Positions 11,877 through 24,068 of a stretch of 64,000 nt of DNA are shown piece after piece. This stretch comes from Anodontia alba. Lineage: Eukaryota; Mollusca; Bivalvia; Lucinida; Lucinidae. Position 1 is the first letter of the stretch. Each line of letters opens with the position of its first letter. The stretch lies in the NCBI GenBank assembly GCA_964016985.1, contig OZ024824.1:47289168-47353167 (forward strand), written 5' to 3'. A model generated the notes under the pieces. The model made no database searches. It was not told the origin of the DNA and saw only the letters and a program-made list of their open reading frames with translations. A program made the position numbers and the translations under genes.

Positions 11877-12294
11877 CAAGAGGGCCAAGATGGCCCTGTA
11901 TCGCTCATCTGATTACCAGACAAGAGTTCAATATAGATTTTCAAGATGGATGTCATCTTGGATTTCCAATCAGAATGATTTTAGCATCTTTTGATCTACA
12001 AATCACCTGGATCCTTCCATTGAAGTTTCAAGTCAATTGGCCTTTTGATTCAGGATAAAACAGTTCAAAATAGATTTTCAACATGGCTGCTAGGGTGACC
12101 ATTTTGGATTTCAGATCAGAATGATTTTAGCATTTTTTGATCTACAAGTCACCCCAATGCTTCTTACCAAGTTTCGTGTCAATTGGCCTAGGTGTGTTGG
12201 GAGGAGTAGGCTTTTAAAGCAAATTGTTGATGCCACACGACCGACCACACACAAACGATATTGACCTTGAACACTTCGTGCTCAGGTGAGGTAA
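11877..12294 (+). mobile_element. Short satellite-core element: head type 4, A core, A tail
   Basis: It starts CAAGAGGGCCAAGATGGCCC, a hairpin start, then TGTATCGCTCATCTGATTAC. Two to three A units follow, then the A tail with TAGGCTTTTAAAGC, a GACGGACG-poor segment, a hairpin reduced to GAACACTTCGTGCTC and AGGTGAGGTAA. At 418 bp it is the shortest complete copy here. Family B sequence begins directly at its 3' end, although no B sequence flanks its 5' end. Confidence 0.8.
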
Positions 12295-14540
12295 TAAGCT
12301 GTGAGTCTCATGGTTTCAGAGAAGGATTTTTAAAAAATTTTCCCATTATGAGTCTATGGGAGCTAATAACTCCCGATCCATGGCCAATTTGGACCCCAGA
12401 GGCATGGTTGGCAGGATTTATGTAGGAGACCACTTAACATTGCTACATACTTAATCTGTTACCTCTGGCTCAGAGAAGAAGATTTTTGAAGGTTCTGTAG
12501 CTATATAGCACTATATAAACATATGACCCACTGGGGTATGGCCAGTTTGGACCCCAGGGGCTTGATTAGCAGAATTTATGTAGGGGACCACTAAACATTG
12601 CTGCATATTAAATATATAAGCTGTGGGCCTCATGGTTTCAGAGAAGAAAATGTTTTACAATATTTTTTTTTCCATTATAAGTCCATGGGAGCTAATGAAT
12701 CCTGTGGCGTGGCCAATTTGGACCCCAGGGGCATGGTTGGCAGGATATATGTAGGAGACCACAAAACATTGCTACATATTAAATCTGTTAGCTCTGTGCC
12801 TCATGGTTTCAGAGAAGAAGATTTTTGAAGGTTCTTTAGCTATAGAGCTCTGTATAAACAAATGACCCCCTGGGGTGTCGCCAGTTTGGACCCCAGGGGC
12901 TTGATTAGCAAGATTTATGTAGGGGACCACTAAACATTGCTGCATACTAAATATAGAAACTGTGGGCCTCATAGTTTCAGAGAAGATTTTTTAAGTGTTT
13001 CCCATTATAAGTCTATGGGAGCTAAGGACCCCTGGGCATGGCCAATTTGGACCCCAGGGGCATGGTTGTGCAGATCTATGTAGGAGACCACTAAAAATTG
13101 CTACATACTTAATCTGTTAGCTCTGGGCCTCATGGTTTCAGAGAAGAAGACTTTTGAATGTTCTTCAGCTACACAGCTCTATATAAACGTATGACACCCA
13201 TGGGCTTGATTAGCAAGATTTATGTAGGGGACCACTAAACATCACTGCATACTAAATATATAAACTGTGGGCCTCATAGTTTCAGAGAAGAAGATTTTTT
13301 AATTTTTTTCCCATTATAAGTCTATGGGAGCTAATGATCCCCAGGACGTGGCCAATTTGGACCCCAGGGGCATGATTAGCAGGACTTATGTAGGAGACCA
13401 CTAAACATTGCTACATACTTAATCTGTTAGCTCTGGGCCTAAAGTCCATGGGAGCTAATGAATTTTTTATTTTTTTCCCATTATAAGTCCATGGGAGCTA
13501 ATGAATCCTGGGGCGTGGCCAATTTGGACCCTAGGGGCATGGTTGGCAGGATATATGTAGGAGACCACAAAACATTGCTACATATTAAATCTGTTAGCTC
13601 TGGGCCTCATGGTTTCAGAGAAGAAGATTTTTGAAGGTCTATAGCTATATAGCTCTATACAAACATATGACCCCCTGGGGTGTTGCCAGTTTGGATCCCA
13701 GGGGCTTGTTTGGCAGGATTTATGTAGGGGACCACTAAACATTGCTACATTCTAAATATGTAAGCTGTGGGCCTCATGGTGTCAGAGAAGATTTTTTAAG
13801 TTTTTCCCATTATAACTATGGCAGCTAATGACCCCAGGGTCGTGGCCAGTTTGGACCCCAGGGTCTTGATTGGCAGGATTTATGTAGGGGACCACTAAAC
13901 ATTGTTACATACTAAATATGTAATCTGTGGGACTCATGGTTTCAGAGAAGAAGATTTTTTAAGTTTTTCCCATTATAAGTCTATGAGAGCTATATATGGG
14001 CATGGCAGGGCTCTCACAACCTTTTTTGGGAAAGGGGCCGGGGCCTTTAGAATTGGGAAAATTAGCAGTGTTTTGAATAAAATTGGGGAAAAATGTAATG
14101 TTCTATGTATGACATTTCTCTTGTTAGATTTCCAAAAGTCATCCAGTGAGATGATTCTACTGAATACCAACATGTTTTTGTATGTAGACATTGAGAAAAT
14201 TATCCTTCATTTATCATCAAATACCGTACTTGTCTGTTCCACACAACTTTATAGGACAGAAAGTAACAAAGAATTTCACTTCTGACAGGTGCCTCGTTTG
14301 CAAAACATTGCCAAAAACAATAGGCCGAAATCTATCTGGGTATGAAACATGAAAAAAGATTGAATGTTCAACAATTATTTGCAGGACTCAACAAAATAGT
14401 ATCATCATAATGATGGTTTTCTCTCTGTCTAAGCAATACATTAATTGATATGCAGCTTCCCAAACCAATAGTTGTCACACAAACAGAGAATAAACTATCA
14501 GATCGCCACGCGATTCGCTCTTTACTGGAAGACAATGTAA

Positions 14541-14955
14541 AAGCTGGTACATTGTTCAGTACCACAGCGAAACAGAAAGATTGCTTCGGAAGGAAGTTTG
14601 GGCCAAAATTCAGAATAAAATTAATTATCTAAACCTTTTTCTTTTGACATCGTAGCAAACAGAAGGATAGTTTCGGAAGGAAGTTGGGACCAAAATTCAA
14701 AATAAAATTAATAATCTTAACACTTTTCTTTCTGTCCCCAACTTCCTTCCGAATGACAAAAAGAAAACGTGGTGAGATTATTAATTTTATTCTAAATCTC
14801 TGCTCCAACTTCCTTCTGAAACGATCTTTCTGTTTTGCTTTGGTACAGAAACATGTGTACCAAGAAATTATTTATTTTATTCTGATTTCGGATCCCGACT
14901 TCCTCCCGAAATGATCTTTTGGTTTTGCTATGGTACTGGAACATAATGTACTGAT
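14541..14955. repeat. Nested inverted repeat inside the hAT-like element
   Basis: Four copies of one ~70 bp motif (AAACAGAAAGAT, TTCGGAAGGAAGT, CAGAATAAAATTAAT): two direct copies (14571-14625, 14660-14718) face two inverted copies (14768-14845, 14870-14935). The outer arms also share GTACATTGTTCAGTACCA, giving arms of about 80 bp. It could fold into a long hairpin. Confidence 0.75.
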
Positions 14956-15157
14956 TTTTATATTAGCTGTTGTCAAAATGACAGCAATTCGGAATAAAAC
15001 TAATAATGTAAATAAAAACTTTCTGGTTAAAAAAAGAAATTCTATTATGTTTACTAGATGTTTCAATGCACTTTTGCAACTGACACGACTTCAATTTTCT
15101 CGGACCAAGTAGACTTGGTCAGATTGGAAATTTTTCTTCTGGAATTGGAAAAAAAAA

Positions 15158-17116
15158 CAAGAGGCCCACGGGCCATGGCTCGCTCACCAGAGTGACATAG
15201 CCACTGCAGATATGCAAATGTTATGCAACATTTTTCCAATCCTATCATCGCAACTAATGAAAATATCATCATTTGAGCAGTTCTTAGTTTTGAAGAACAA
15301 TATATGGGCCTGACAGTCAATGGAGCGTGATCATTTGAATAAACTATCAATCACATTTCAACAGTAGGATCAATGTGAAATTTGGTGGAAATTGGCTAAG
15401 TGGTTTCTGAAAAATCATGATTTTATACATGTAAACAACTCAGTGGCAGGGAAATATAATAAACATAAACAAGATGACAGCCATCTTAGATTTCCAGTCA
15501 GAACCATTTTAGCTACTGTTGATCTACAAGTCACTTCGATACTTCCAATATAAATGTATATGGCCCATACATTTGCATGGGGAAGCAAATTTGACCTTGG
15601 AGGTAAAAAGGTCAAATGTCAACATAGAACCATCATTTTAGCAATTTTGGTAGATCTCCTGTCCCCCATAATTTGTGCAAAGATTAGGGCCCAGGGCTTA
15701 TTTGGTTCTGGAGAAGAAGATTTTTAAAGGTTTTTACCATATATGGACATGGCAGTCATTCTGCTCAATGGACCATGCCCATTTTAGCAATCTTTCATTC
15801 TCCTGCCCAAGGAGGCTCCGCATGAAATTTGAGCAACACTGGCCCAGAGGCTTCAGAGAAGAAGTCATTTGAAATTACCAACATTTTTTTCCATACAAAT
15901 GTATGGGGCCCATACAAATGCATACAGAAGCAAACTTAAAAAGGCCGTAAAAAGGTCAAATGTCAATGTATGACCATTATTTTAGCAACTTTGGCAGACC
16001 TCCCATCCCCGATGATTTATACAAAGATTCAGTCATAAGGCATCCTCGGTTCTGGAGAAGAAGACTTTTAAAGGTTTTTACCATATATGGGCATGGCAGC
16101 CATCTTGGTCAATGTACCACAATCATTTTAGCAAATTTTCATTTCCCTGCCCCAGGGAGGCTCCAAATGAAATTTAAGCAACATTGGCCCAGAGGCTCCA
16201 GAGGAGGTCATTTGAAATTCTCAACATGTTTTCCCATACAAATCCATAGGGAAGCAAACTTGACCTCGCTGTAAAAAGGTCAAATATCAATGTACAACCA
16301 TTATTTCAGCTATTTCGGTAGACCTCCTGTCCCTGACAATTTATACAAAGATTCAACCATAAGGCATCCTCGATTCTGGAGAAGAAGATTTTTAAAGGTT
16401 TTCACCATATATGGGCATGGCGGCCATCTTAGTCAATGGACAGCAACCATTTTAGCAATCTTTCATTCCCCTGCCCCAGGGAGGCTTCAAATGAAATTTG
16501 AGAAACATTGGCCCAGAGGCTCCAGAGGAGTTTGTTTGAAATTCCGAACATTTTTCCTATACAAATGCATAAGGAAGCAAACTTGACCTTACCGAAAAAA
16601 GGTCGAATGTCAATGTACGACCATTATTTTAGTAACTTTGGTAGACCTCCTGTTCCCGATGATATATGCAAAGATTCAGCCACAAGGCATCCTCGGTTTT
16701 GGAGAAGATTTTTAAAGGTTTTCCCCATACAAATGCATAGGGAAGCAAATTTGACCTTGCCATAAAAAGGTCAAATGTCAATGTACGACCATTATTTTAG
16801 CAACTTTGGTAGACCCCCCGTCCCCGACGATTTGTGCAAAGATTCAGCCCCAAGGCATCCTCGGTTCTGGAGATCAAGATTTTTAAAGGTTTTTACCATA
16901 TATGGGCATGGCCGCCATCTTTGTCAACGGACCGCGACCATTTTAGCAATCTTTCCTTCCCCCAACCTAAGGAGGCTCCATATGAAATTTGAGCAAAATT
17001 GGCTCAGGGGCTTCAGAGAAGTCGTTTATAAAATGTTAATGGACGGACTGACGGATGCACGGACGAACGAAAAGTGATCACTATAGCTCATCCTGAGCAT
17101 AGCTCAGGTGAGCTAA
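15158..17116 (+). mobile_element. Satellite-core element: head type 3, D core, D tail
   Basis: It starts CAAGAGGCCCACGGGCC and carries the same head as the A elements at 6235 and 40371 (ATGTTATGCAACATTTTTCC, CAATGGAGCGTGATC). The core is different: ~330 bp D units from about 15550, with AAAAAGGTCAAATGTCAATG, CCATTATTTTAGCAACTTTG, GGTTTTTACCATATATGGGC and CATGGCGGCCATCTT. The tail has GACGGACTGACGG, the hairpin TGAGCATAGCTCA and GGTGAGCTAA. Open frames of ~100 codons here repeat the same peptide and are unit translations. Confidence 0.82.
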
Positions 17117-17449
17117 CAACATACTATTTGGCATTGGGAATGGGGCCGAATTTCAGCCCCAGATTTCAGTGATCGAAAGCCCTGCATGGCGGCCATCTTG
17201 ATTTACGGACCACGACCCTTTGTATAAATTTTCAATCCCCCTTTAACACAGGGCTCCACATGAAGTTTGAAGAAATTTGACACAAGGGTTTCAGAGGAGA
17301 AGTCATTCAAAGGTGTGAATGGATACAGGGACAGATGGACGACGGACGGGGAGTGATCACAATAGCTCATCCTGAGCCTTTGGCTAAAACATCTCCCATC
17401 AAGTTTTAGCTCAATCCGACTAAGACATCTTATAAAAGCTCTTATAACG

Positions 17450-17690
17450 GGGAACTGATAAATTTTCAAGGGAGACAACTCTGTCAAAAATGTTTTTGCC
17501 TTCCTTCTGAAAAGGGCTTGACTAAAAGGTAATAAAATTGCTCTCTGTGGGAGCAAATTCTTTCCTTTAAGAGTAGACCCATTTTGAGAAGGGGATTGGT
17601 GTACAGGAAAGCAAATAGGAAAAAATCACAAAATTTGTCTTCCTTGTCAAAAATGGTGGGACATCTATCAAGTCTATTCATTCACCTTAA
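17450..17690 (+). repeat. Interspersed repeat, copy 1 (second copy near 39.7 kb)
   Basis: TTTTCAAGGGAGACAACTCT, CCTTCCTTCTGAAAAGGGC, GAGTAGACCCATTTTGAGAA and CACAAAATTTGTCTTCCTT recur with substitutions at 39620-39835. No ends or coding potential were resolved. The flanking 17387-17449 resembles family H wording (CCCATCAAGTTTTAGCTCAA), and 17691-17948 is unassigned. Confidence 0.6.
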
Positions 17691-17948
17691 AATCTGCAGT
17701 GTCTGCTATTGAACTTTTGATGCTAAAGAAATACTAATAAATATAGCAAAGTTTCTAATCACACAGTGAGACACACAGGCGAAATCCTTACTGTACACTC
17801 CCGAGATCTGACAAAGTGACTTATAAAAATAAATGTAGAAAATGGTATGTGTATTAAGCCTTTTTTGCAGTAAACAACAGAATCTATCCCACCATACAGT
17901 TAGTCTGGTCAAGGGGCACGCTGGGTTAACATTTCCGTATGAAGGCAA

Positions 17949-18750
17949 CAAGAGCTCCGCCAAGCTGGGCATTATACGCCCATGGCAAGTAAAAAGATGA
18001 AGCACATAAACTGGCTCCTGCATAATTCCAGCTTGATCGGATGTAAACTGTAGAAGGAGTTAGCCGGAAACAAAAAGTTTACAGAAATTTTCAAAGGGCA
18101 TAACTCTGCCAATATTTGCTGCACTGTAACCTCAAAATAATATGCACTGCTCCACAACATTGTGTAACTATTTATGAAGTTTCAGCTTGATCGGATGTAA
18201 ACTGTAGGAGGATTTAGCCAGAAACAAAAAATTAATAGAAATTTTCAAAGGGGTATAACTTTGCTAATATTTGGTGGACTGTAACCTTGAAATAATATGC
18301 GCTGCTCCACATCATGGTCTAACTACAAATCAAGTTTCAGCTTGATCGGATGTAAACTGTAGGAGGAGTTAGCCGGAAACGAAAAGTTTCCAGAAATTTT
18401 CAAAGGGGCATAACTCTGCTAATATTTGGTGGACTGTAACCTCGAAACAATATGTGCTGCTCCACATCATATAAATGAAGTTTCAGCTTGATCGGATGTA
18501 AAATGTAGGAGTAAACCGGAAATGAAAAGTTTACAGAAATTTTCAAAGGGGCATAACTCTGCAAACATTTGGTGGACTGTAACCCCGAAACAATATGCGC
18601 TGCTCCACATCATGGTCTAACTATATACCAAGTTTCAGCTTGATTGGATGTAAACTGTAGGAGGAGTTAGCCGGAAATGAAAAAGTTTACGGACGGACGG
18701 CCACCATACCCCGTAACATCATACGTCCCGTTTTTCAAAGGGACATATAA
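17949..18750 (+). mobile_element. Satellite-core element with E core
   Basis: It starts CAAGAGCTCCGCCAAGC, with a 5' hairpin GGGCATTATACGCCC. Four to five units of ~150 bp follow (CAGCTTGATCGGATGTAAAC, GGAGGAGTTAGCCGGAAAC, GGGGCATAACTCTGC, ATGCGCTGCTCCACATCATG). The tail has ACGGACGGACGGCC, then a stem between GTCCC and GGGAC, ending ACATATAA. It has the same plan as the other elements, but its terminal motif pair (TTATACGCCC / GGGACATATAA) differs from the GCTCACC/GGTGAGC class. Confidence 0.7.
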
Positions 18751-18832
18751 AAGGTAAAGTTATGGTTGATACAAGGAAGTCTCCTGCCTGGCAAAATCTG
18801 GTTTATCTACAGAACATGCATGAACCATCTAC

Positions 18833-18977
18833 CTTATCCTCTATGGAAGAAATATTATGTCCTTTGTGACTACCAACAATGACACATCTCGAACAAATGA
18901 TCATATCATCATCTTCACAGTAATATTCTATTGGTCGATTATCATGGATCTTGCACATCTGGGACACCTCTAACTGC
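18833..18977 (-). CDS. Exon: B-box 2
   Basis: The acceptor TGTTTTTGTAG and donor GATAAG|GTAGAT bound 145 nt. The first base completes the Gly codon from the preceding exon, then QLEVSQMCKIHDNRPIEYYC, EDDDMIICSRCVIVGSHKGH and NISSIEDK. The C-x2-H-x8-C-x7-C-x2-C-x5-H-x2-H pattern is a complete B-box type 2 zinc site with no missing ligand. The exon ends in phase 0. It sits between an E-type element (17949-18750) and an H-type element (from 19112). Confidence 0.88.
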
Positions 18978-19647
18978 CTACAAAAACATATATAGTAAAC
19001 TCTGTTAAACACAACTCCTGGCTCTAGACAAGAAAGGTATCACCATGAAAAGTTTCCTATTTCTCTATAAAAATTGTTGTAATTAGAAGTGCATTAGCAA
19101 AACAAGTCACCCAAGAGGGCAACAATCGCTCACCTGAGGCACAGTTAGCTAAAGGTATGAATATAATTCAAGCGACCATCACGAGATGTTTTTGCCATAG
19201 GTTTCATCCTATACATACATAGTTAACAAAAACAAGTCCTTTCTTTTTTTTTTTTTTTTTTTTTTTTTTAAGTATTTTACAACAGCTTTAATATCTTTGG
19301 TCATCTGTAGCTAGTTTCAAATCATAGATGACAATAGTTTCTGAAAAATCCGGCACAATCTGACATGGTTTGTGAGGAGATGTCATTTGAAGAATTTCAA
19401 GATGGCCCCCATGGCGACCATCTTGTATATCGGAACAGAACAATTTTAGCAATTTTGAATCTCTGTGTCACTGTGATGCCTCCCATCAAGTTTTGGCTCA
19501 ATCCGACTTACGGTTTGGGAGGAGATGTTGTTTGAAGAATTTCAAGATGGCCGCCATGGCAGCCATCTTGGATATCGGAACAGAAAGATTTTAGCAATTC
19601 CGAATCTCTATGTCCCTCTGATGCCTCCCATTAAGTTTCGGCTCAAT

Positions 19648-22600
19648 ACTTCTATTCTGTGTGGTGACTTTAATGTTGTGCAAGATACAGATTTGGATTA
19701 CTACAATTACTGTGGCATTAATAACAAAAAATCTCATGAAAAAAGCCTAGAAATAAAAGAAAATCTCAATCTTATAGATCCATTCGGAGAAGCTAATCCC
19801 AAATTAAGAAGATACACATGGAGGAAGAAAACTCCATTGAAGCAAGCAAGACTTGACTATTTTCTAATATCTGAAAACTTACTCTCTTCGATTGATAAAT
19901 GTGTAATAGAAAGTAGTTACCGTTCAGACCATTCTATGGTTGCTTTGCATATTAATTTTACGCAGTTTATTAAAGGTAAGCCTCTTTGGAAACACAATAA
20001 TTCACTTCTGTCAGATATTAACTATTTAAAAACTATGAATGACAAAATAAATGATGTTAAAAAACAATATGCAGTACTGATATATAATCTTGAAATACCA
20101 AACGATCAAATTCAATTCACAATAAATGACCAGTTGTTTTTAGAAACTTTGCTAATGGAATTAAGAGGAAAATCAATTTCCTATTCAAGTTTTATAAAGA
20201 AAGAAAATGAGACACAAGAAAAGGAAATAGAAAGAAAAATAGAAGAGATAGAACACAATCTTACACCAGAAAATTCTATAGCTTTAGATGAACTAAAAGA
20301 TCAGTTACAGACTTTACGTAAACACAAAATGCATGGCCACTTAATCAGATCTAGAGCAAAAATTATTGAGGAAGATGAAAAACCGACAAAATATTTCTGC
20401 AACTTAGAAACACATAATTACTCAAACAAAATTATTCCCAAAATAGAAAAATCTGACAGATCTAACAGAGCAAAGTAGTATTTTGAAAGAAGCAAAGCAA
20501 TTTTACGAACATTTATACTCAAATAAAGATGAACAGTTGTCAGACATAAACTTATGTCAGGAATTAGCTGGATCTGATGTTCAAATACTTACAAAGAAAG
20601 AATCTGATGCTATTGAAGGATTCATAACTTTAAAAGAAGCAGCTGTAACTTTAAAATCAATGTCAAATAATAAAAGTCCAGGGTCAGATGGTTTTAGTGC
20701 AGAGTTTTTCAAAGTATTTTGGAAAGAATTGGGTCAATTTATAGTTAGATCAATAAATTATGGATTTCAAAATGGAGAACTTTCAGTAACTCAAGAAGAA
20801 GGTATTATAATATGCATTCCAAAGGATAATAAGCCACGCAGATTTTTAACTAATTACAGACCAATATCATTACTCAATACAGTATACAAAATAGCATCAG
20901 GGGCAATAGCAAATAGAATAAAACCTACTCTGCAAAAACTTATCCATACCGATCAAACAGGGTTTATTTCTGGGCGATACTTAGGAGAAAACATAAGACT
21001 TATATACGATATTATGCACTATACAGAAGAACAAAACATACCAGGTTTACTTTTATTAATAGATTTTGAAAAGGCCTTTGACTCTGTCTCATGGTCATTT
21101 ATATATGAAACTTTGAAATACTTTGGTTTTGGCACATCAATTATACAATGGATAAAGCTCTTCTCTAAAAATGTAAAATTAGCTGTAAATCAATGAAGGC
21201 ATTCTTTCAGACTTTTTTTACATAGGTAGAGGCTGTCAACAAGGAGACCCTTTGTCTACTTGTCTATTTGTACTCTGTGCTGAAGTCCTTGCAATTAAAA
21301 CAAGAAACAATAAAAATATCAAGGGAATAACTATTAATAATACCGAATACAAGTTGTCCCAATATGCAGATGATACATTGGTAATATTAGATGGTTCATC
21401 CACCTCATTAAATGAAACGCTTAATGTACTATCTAGCTATGCAAAATATTCAGGTCTTAAAATAAATTTCGATAAAACTAGTGTAGTCTGGATTGGAAAG
21501 AAAAAATACAGTACTGACACCATTAAAACAAGATGGAAACTATCATGGGGTAAAAGTAACTTTAAATTATTAGGAATACACTTTAATGTTGAATTACACA
21601 CAATGCTAGAGTTAAATTATAAAGAAAAACTAAGTAAAATGAAAAGTCTTATTCAGATTTGGAAACGTAGATATCTTACCCCACTTGGGAAAATAACAGT
21701 TATTAAATCTATCTTGATATCATTACTAACTCATCTATTTATATCTTTACCAAACCCAACCAGCAGTATAATAAAACAACTGAAGACCATGTTACTGGAT
21801 TTCTTATGGGAAGGACCTCCAAAAATAAAACAAAATGTGCTTGTAAAAGAATACTCAGAGGGGGGATTAAAAATGATAAATATTGATGCATTTATTAAAG
21901 GATTGAAAGCTACTTGAATTAGACGATTAATAATTATTAATAGTAAGTGGCAGTATATCATAAAATCAAATTTAAACATAAAAGACTTGATAAACTTTGG
22001 AAAATCATACTCTGAGTCTTTGATAAAACAAATTAATAATCCTTTTTGGTCAGATGTTGTAAAATCCTATTCCTCAGTTATACAACTTAAAGAAAAGAAC
22101 ACAACTGAATACTTTTTATCGAGTCCAATTTTTCACAACCCAGAAATACTAATAGGAAAAAAGACAACCTTTTATCAGCAGTGGTATAACAAAGGAATTT
22201 GCTATATTAATGATATGTTCAAAGAAAATGGGGAATTCTTTACTGAGTTAGAATTTGTGCATAAATATAATATAAAGACTAATTTTCTACAATTTAATGG
22301 TTTAAAAGCAGCCATAAAAGTGTTTGCTAAAAAATTAAAACTTGATACTATAAGGAACAAATTAAGTAACCCAATGCTACCAACAAACATCTCCGTTTTT
22401 CTTAGATCAACTAAAGGCAGTAAAGATCTATACAACATTCTAAATCAAAACAACTACACCCCGACTTCAAAGGAAAAATGGCAAGAAATCTATGATATTG
22501 AGGAAGTAACTTGGAAAGATATTTATAGTGCTCCTTTTAAACAGATTTGTAGCACTAAACTACAATGGTTTCAAGTTAGTATTATACATAGATTACTTCC

Positions 22601-22931
22601 AACCAAAAAATATTTATATAATATAAAAGCAGTGGACTCTCCAAACTGTTACTTTTGCTACCAGGAAGAAACAATACCACATATGTTATGGTCCTGCCCT
22701 GAAACCTTTTCGTTAATCCAACAACTGAATCAGTGGTTATCAGCAACTAATACATATACAAACAATGTAGAAGAATTATTTATTTTTAATATAGGAAAAA
22801 ACATAGAAGAAGCAAATCAACATATTATATTAGTATCAAAATATTATATTTATTTGACAAAACGACTGAACAAGCTACTCTCTTTAATAGCCTTGAAGCA
22901 CAGACTTAAAAAATATTATCTTAACACTTAA
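19648..22931 (+). pseudogene. LINE ORF2 remnant: endonuclease C-terminal part, reverse transcriptase, zinc knuckle
   Basis: It reads in from the truncation as TSILCGDFNVV (the APE-type endonuclease GDxN motif), followed by RLDYFLIS and RSDHSMV. A Lys/Glu-rich linker follows, then the reverse transcriptase with SPGSDGFSAEFFKVFW, LTNYRPISLLNTVYK, GFISGRYLGENIR, LLIDFEKAFDSVSW and, at 21363-21374, the YADD active site. A C-terminal CYFCYQEETIPHMLWSC knuckle lies near 22.65 kb. It is broken by frameshifts near 20460-20480 and 21190-21230 and by an in-frame TGA at 21915-21917 where relatives have Trp. The motif set places it in the L1 group, probably Tx1-like. It cannot make a working protein. Confidence 0.9.
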
Positions 22932-23402
22932 AATCATAGCAGTAAAAAATAAGAAGTTATACGTTTGAAAAAAAAGTGGAATACTTATAAAGACTTACTT
23001 GAAAATACTTAAATTTAAACACTAAAATCTACACACATGCAGAAACCTGGCAATATTGCTGTTATACCCAACACCCTATATATCAACTATAATAGAAGAA
23101 CCAAAGCGGAGAATACCGCAAACATAACCTCTCTCTTTCCCTCTTTCTTTTTCACAATTATTCAGTTACAAACTAAACTTAAACATGTATATGACAATTA
23201 GAAGTTATTTGTATCAAGATAAAATATGTTGATGTGTAATATACAGCTGTGTAGTTGTCATACCCATATTTGTTCATCATAGTTGCTGACTATATTGTAA
23301 GGTATATCAAGGGATGGTCCTCCCCGACCCTTGATATATCATTTGACGGGGAGAATAAATGGGTTACTGAATAGTAACTGAAAAAAAAAAAAAAAAAAAA
23401 AA
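19648..23402 (+). mobile_element. 5'-truncated L1/Tx1-like LINE with poly(A) and 15-bp target duplication
   Basis: The target duplication AAGTTTCGGCTCAAT flanks it (19633-19647 and 23403-23417), and a ~22-base A run ends it. It begins inside the endonuclease region, so roughly the first 2 kb or more are absent. The ORF2 remnant covers 19648-22931. The 3' untranslated part (22932-23380) ends with a hairpin, GGTATATCAAGGG at 23301 pairing with CCCTTGATATATC at 23328. It is inserted in a family H unit. Confidence 0.93.
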
Positions 23403-23833
23403 AAGTTTCGGCTCAATCTGACTTATGGTTTGGGAGGAGATGTTGTTTGAATAATTTCAAGATGGCCACCATGGCGGCCCTCTTGTATATCGAAATGGAA
23501 CGATTTTAGCAATTCTGAATCTCTGTGTCACTGTGATGCCTCCCATCAAGTTTTAGCTCAATCCGACTTACGATTTGAGAGGAGATGTTGTTTGAAGAAT
23601 TTCAAGATGGCCTCCATGGCGGCCATCTTGGATATGGGAACAGAACGATTTTAACAATTCTGAATCTCCGTATTGCCACAATGCCTCCCACTAAGTTTCA
23701 GCTCAATCCAACTTATGGTTCTTCTGGAGTTGTTGAAAATGTGAAAAGCTAACGACGGACTGACAACGGATGGATGGACGACTGACAACAGGCCATGGCA
23801 TATGCTGATCTGGAGCAAAGCTCCAGGTGAGCT

Positions 23834-24068
23834 TTTTTTTTTTTTTATTTGGGTTTTACGGCCTTTCAAGAATATTTCACTTATATCGAGCCGATCGTTC
23901 ATCGAAGGTGGGCGAAAACCGGAGAACCCGGAGAAAAACCACCTGACCATCCGTAAGCAGAACTTGGCTTTCCCACATATGACCCGAGCGAGGCTCGAAC
24001 CACAGCGGTGAGAAACCTAATGGATTAAGAGTCAACTCTCTTATCCACTAGGCTACGGGGGCCCGCTT
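23834..24068 (-). mobile_element. tRNA-derived SINE (reverse orientation)
   Basis: Read on the minus strand it starts with a tRNA-like head: box A TAGCCTAGTGGATAA (24041-24055) and box B GGTTCGAGCCT (23991-24001). A central part with CTCCGGGTTCTCCGG and a tail GGCCGTAAAACCCAAATAAA follow. CAGGTGAGCT flanks both sides (23824-23833, 24069-24078). The central CCGGGTTCTCCGG wording may be that of the MetaSINE group; this is from memory and unsure. It landed in the terminal motif of the H element. Confidence 0.85.

Larger units (their letters stand above)
14007..17183. mobile_element. hAT-like non-autonomous element holding a D element
   Basis: The ends AGGGCTCTCACAACC and (reversed) AGGGCTTTCGATCACT are inverted. 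GCATGGC is duplicated at 14000-14006 and 17184-17190, and joining the flanks restores the B tail. If the ends are read as CAGGGCT instead, the duplication is CATGG (5 bp). The CAGGG ends point to hAT. Without the inner D element (15158-17116) it is about 1.2 kb and non-coding. Left of that insertion it holds a large dyad (14541-14955). Confidence 0.6.
12295..17386 (+). mobile_element. Family B element lacking a head, split by a hAT-like insertion
   Basis: The B array runs 12295-14006 and the B tail 17184-17386. The tail holds CATGGCGGCCATCTTGATTT, GACGGACGGGGAGTGATCAC and CATCCTGAGCCTTTGGCT, ending inside the terminal hairpin. Units alternate between a CTGTGGGCCTCATGG type and a TCTGTTAGCTCTGGGCC type. 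The split falls in TATATGGGCATGGC/GCATGGCGGCC. There is no head at the left; the array starts at the end of the A element before it. Confidence 0.75.

Noticed and set aside
13902..14285. 127-codon plus-strand frame
   Set aside because: It starts in a B unit and crosses into the hAT-like element, with no family resemblance or splice context.
23990..24064. Possible functional tRNA gene on the minus strand
   Set aside because: Box A and box B are present, but the sequence continues into a SINE body with tail and target duplication, and the cloverleaf is not complete.
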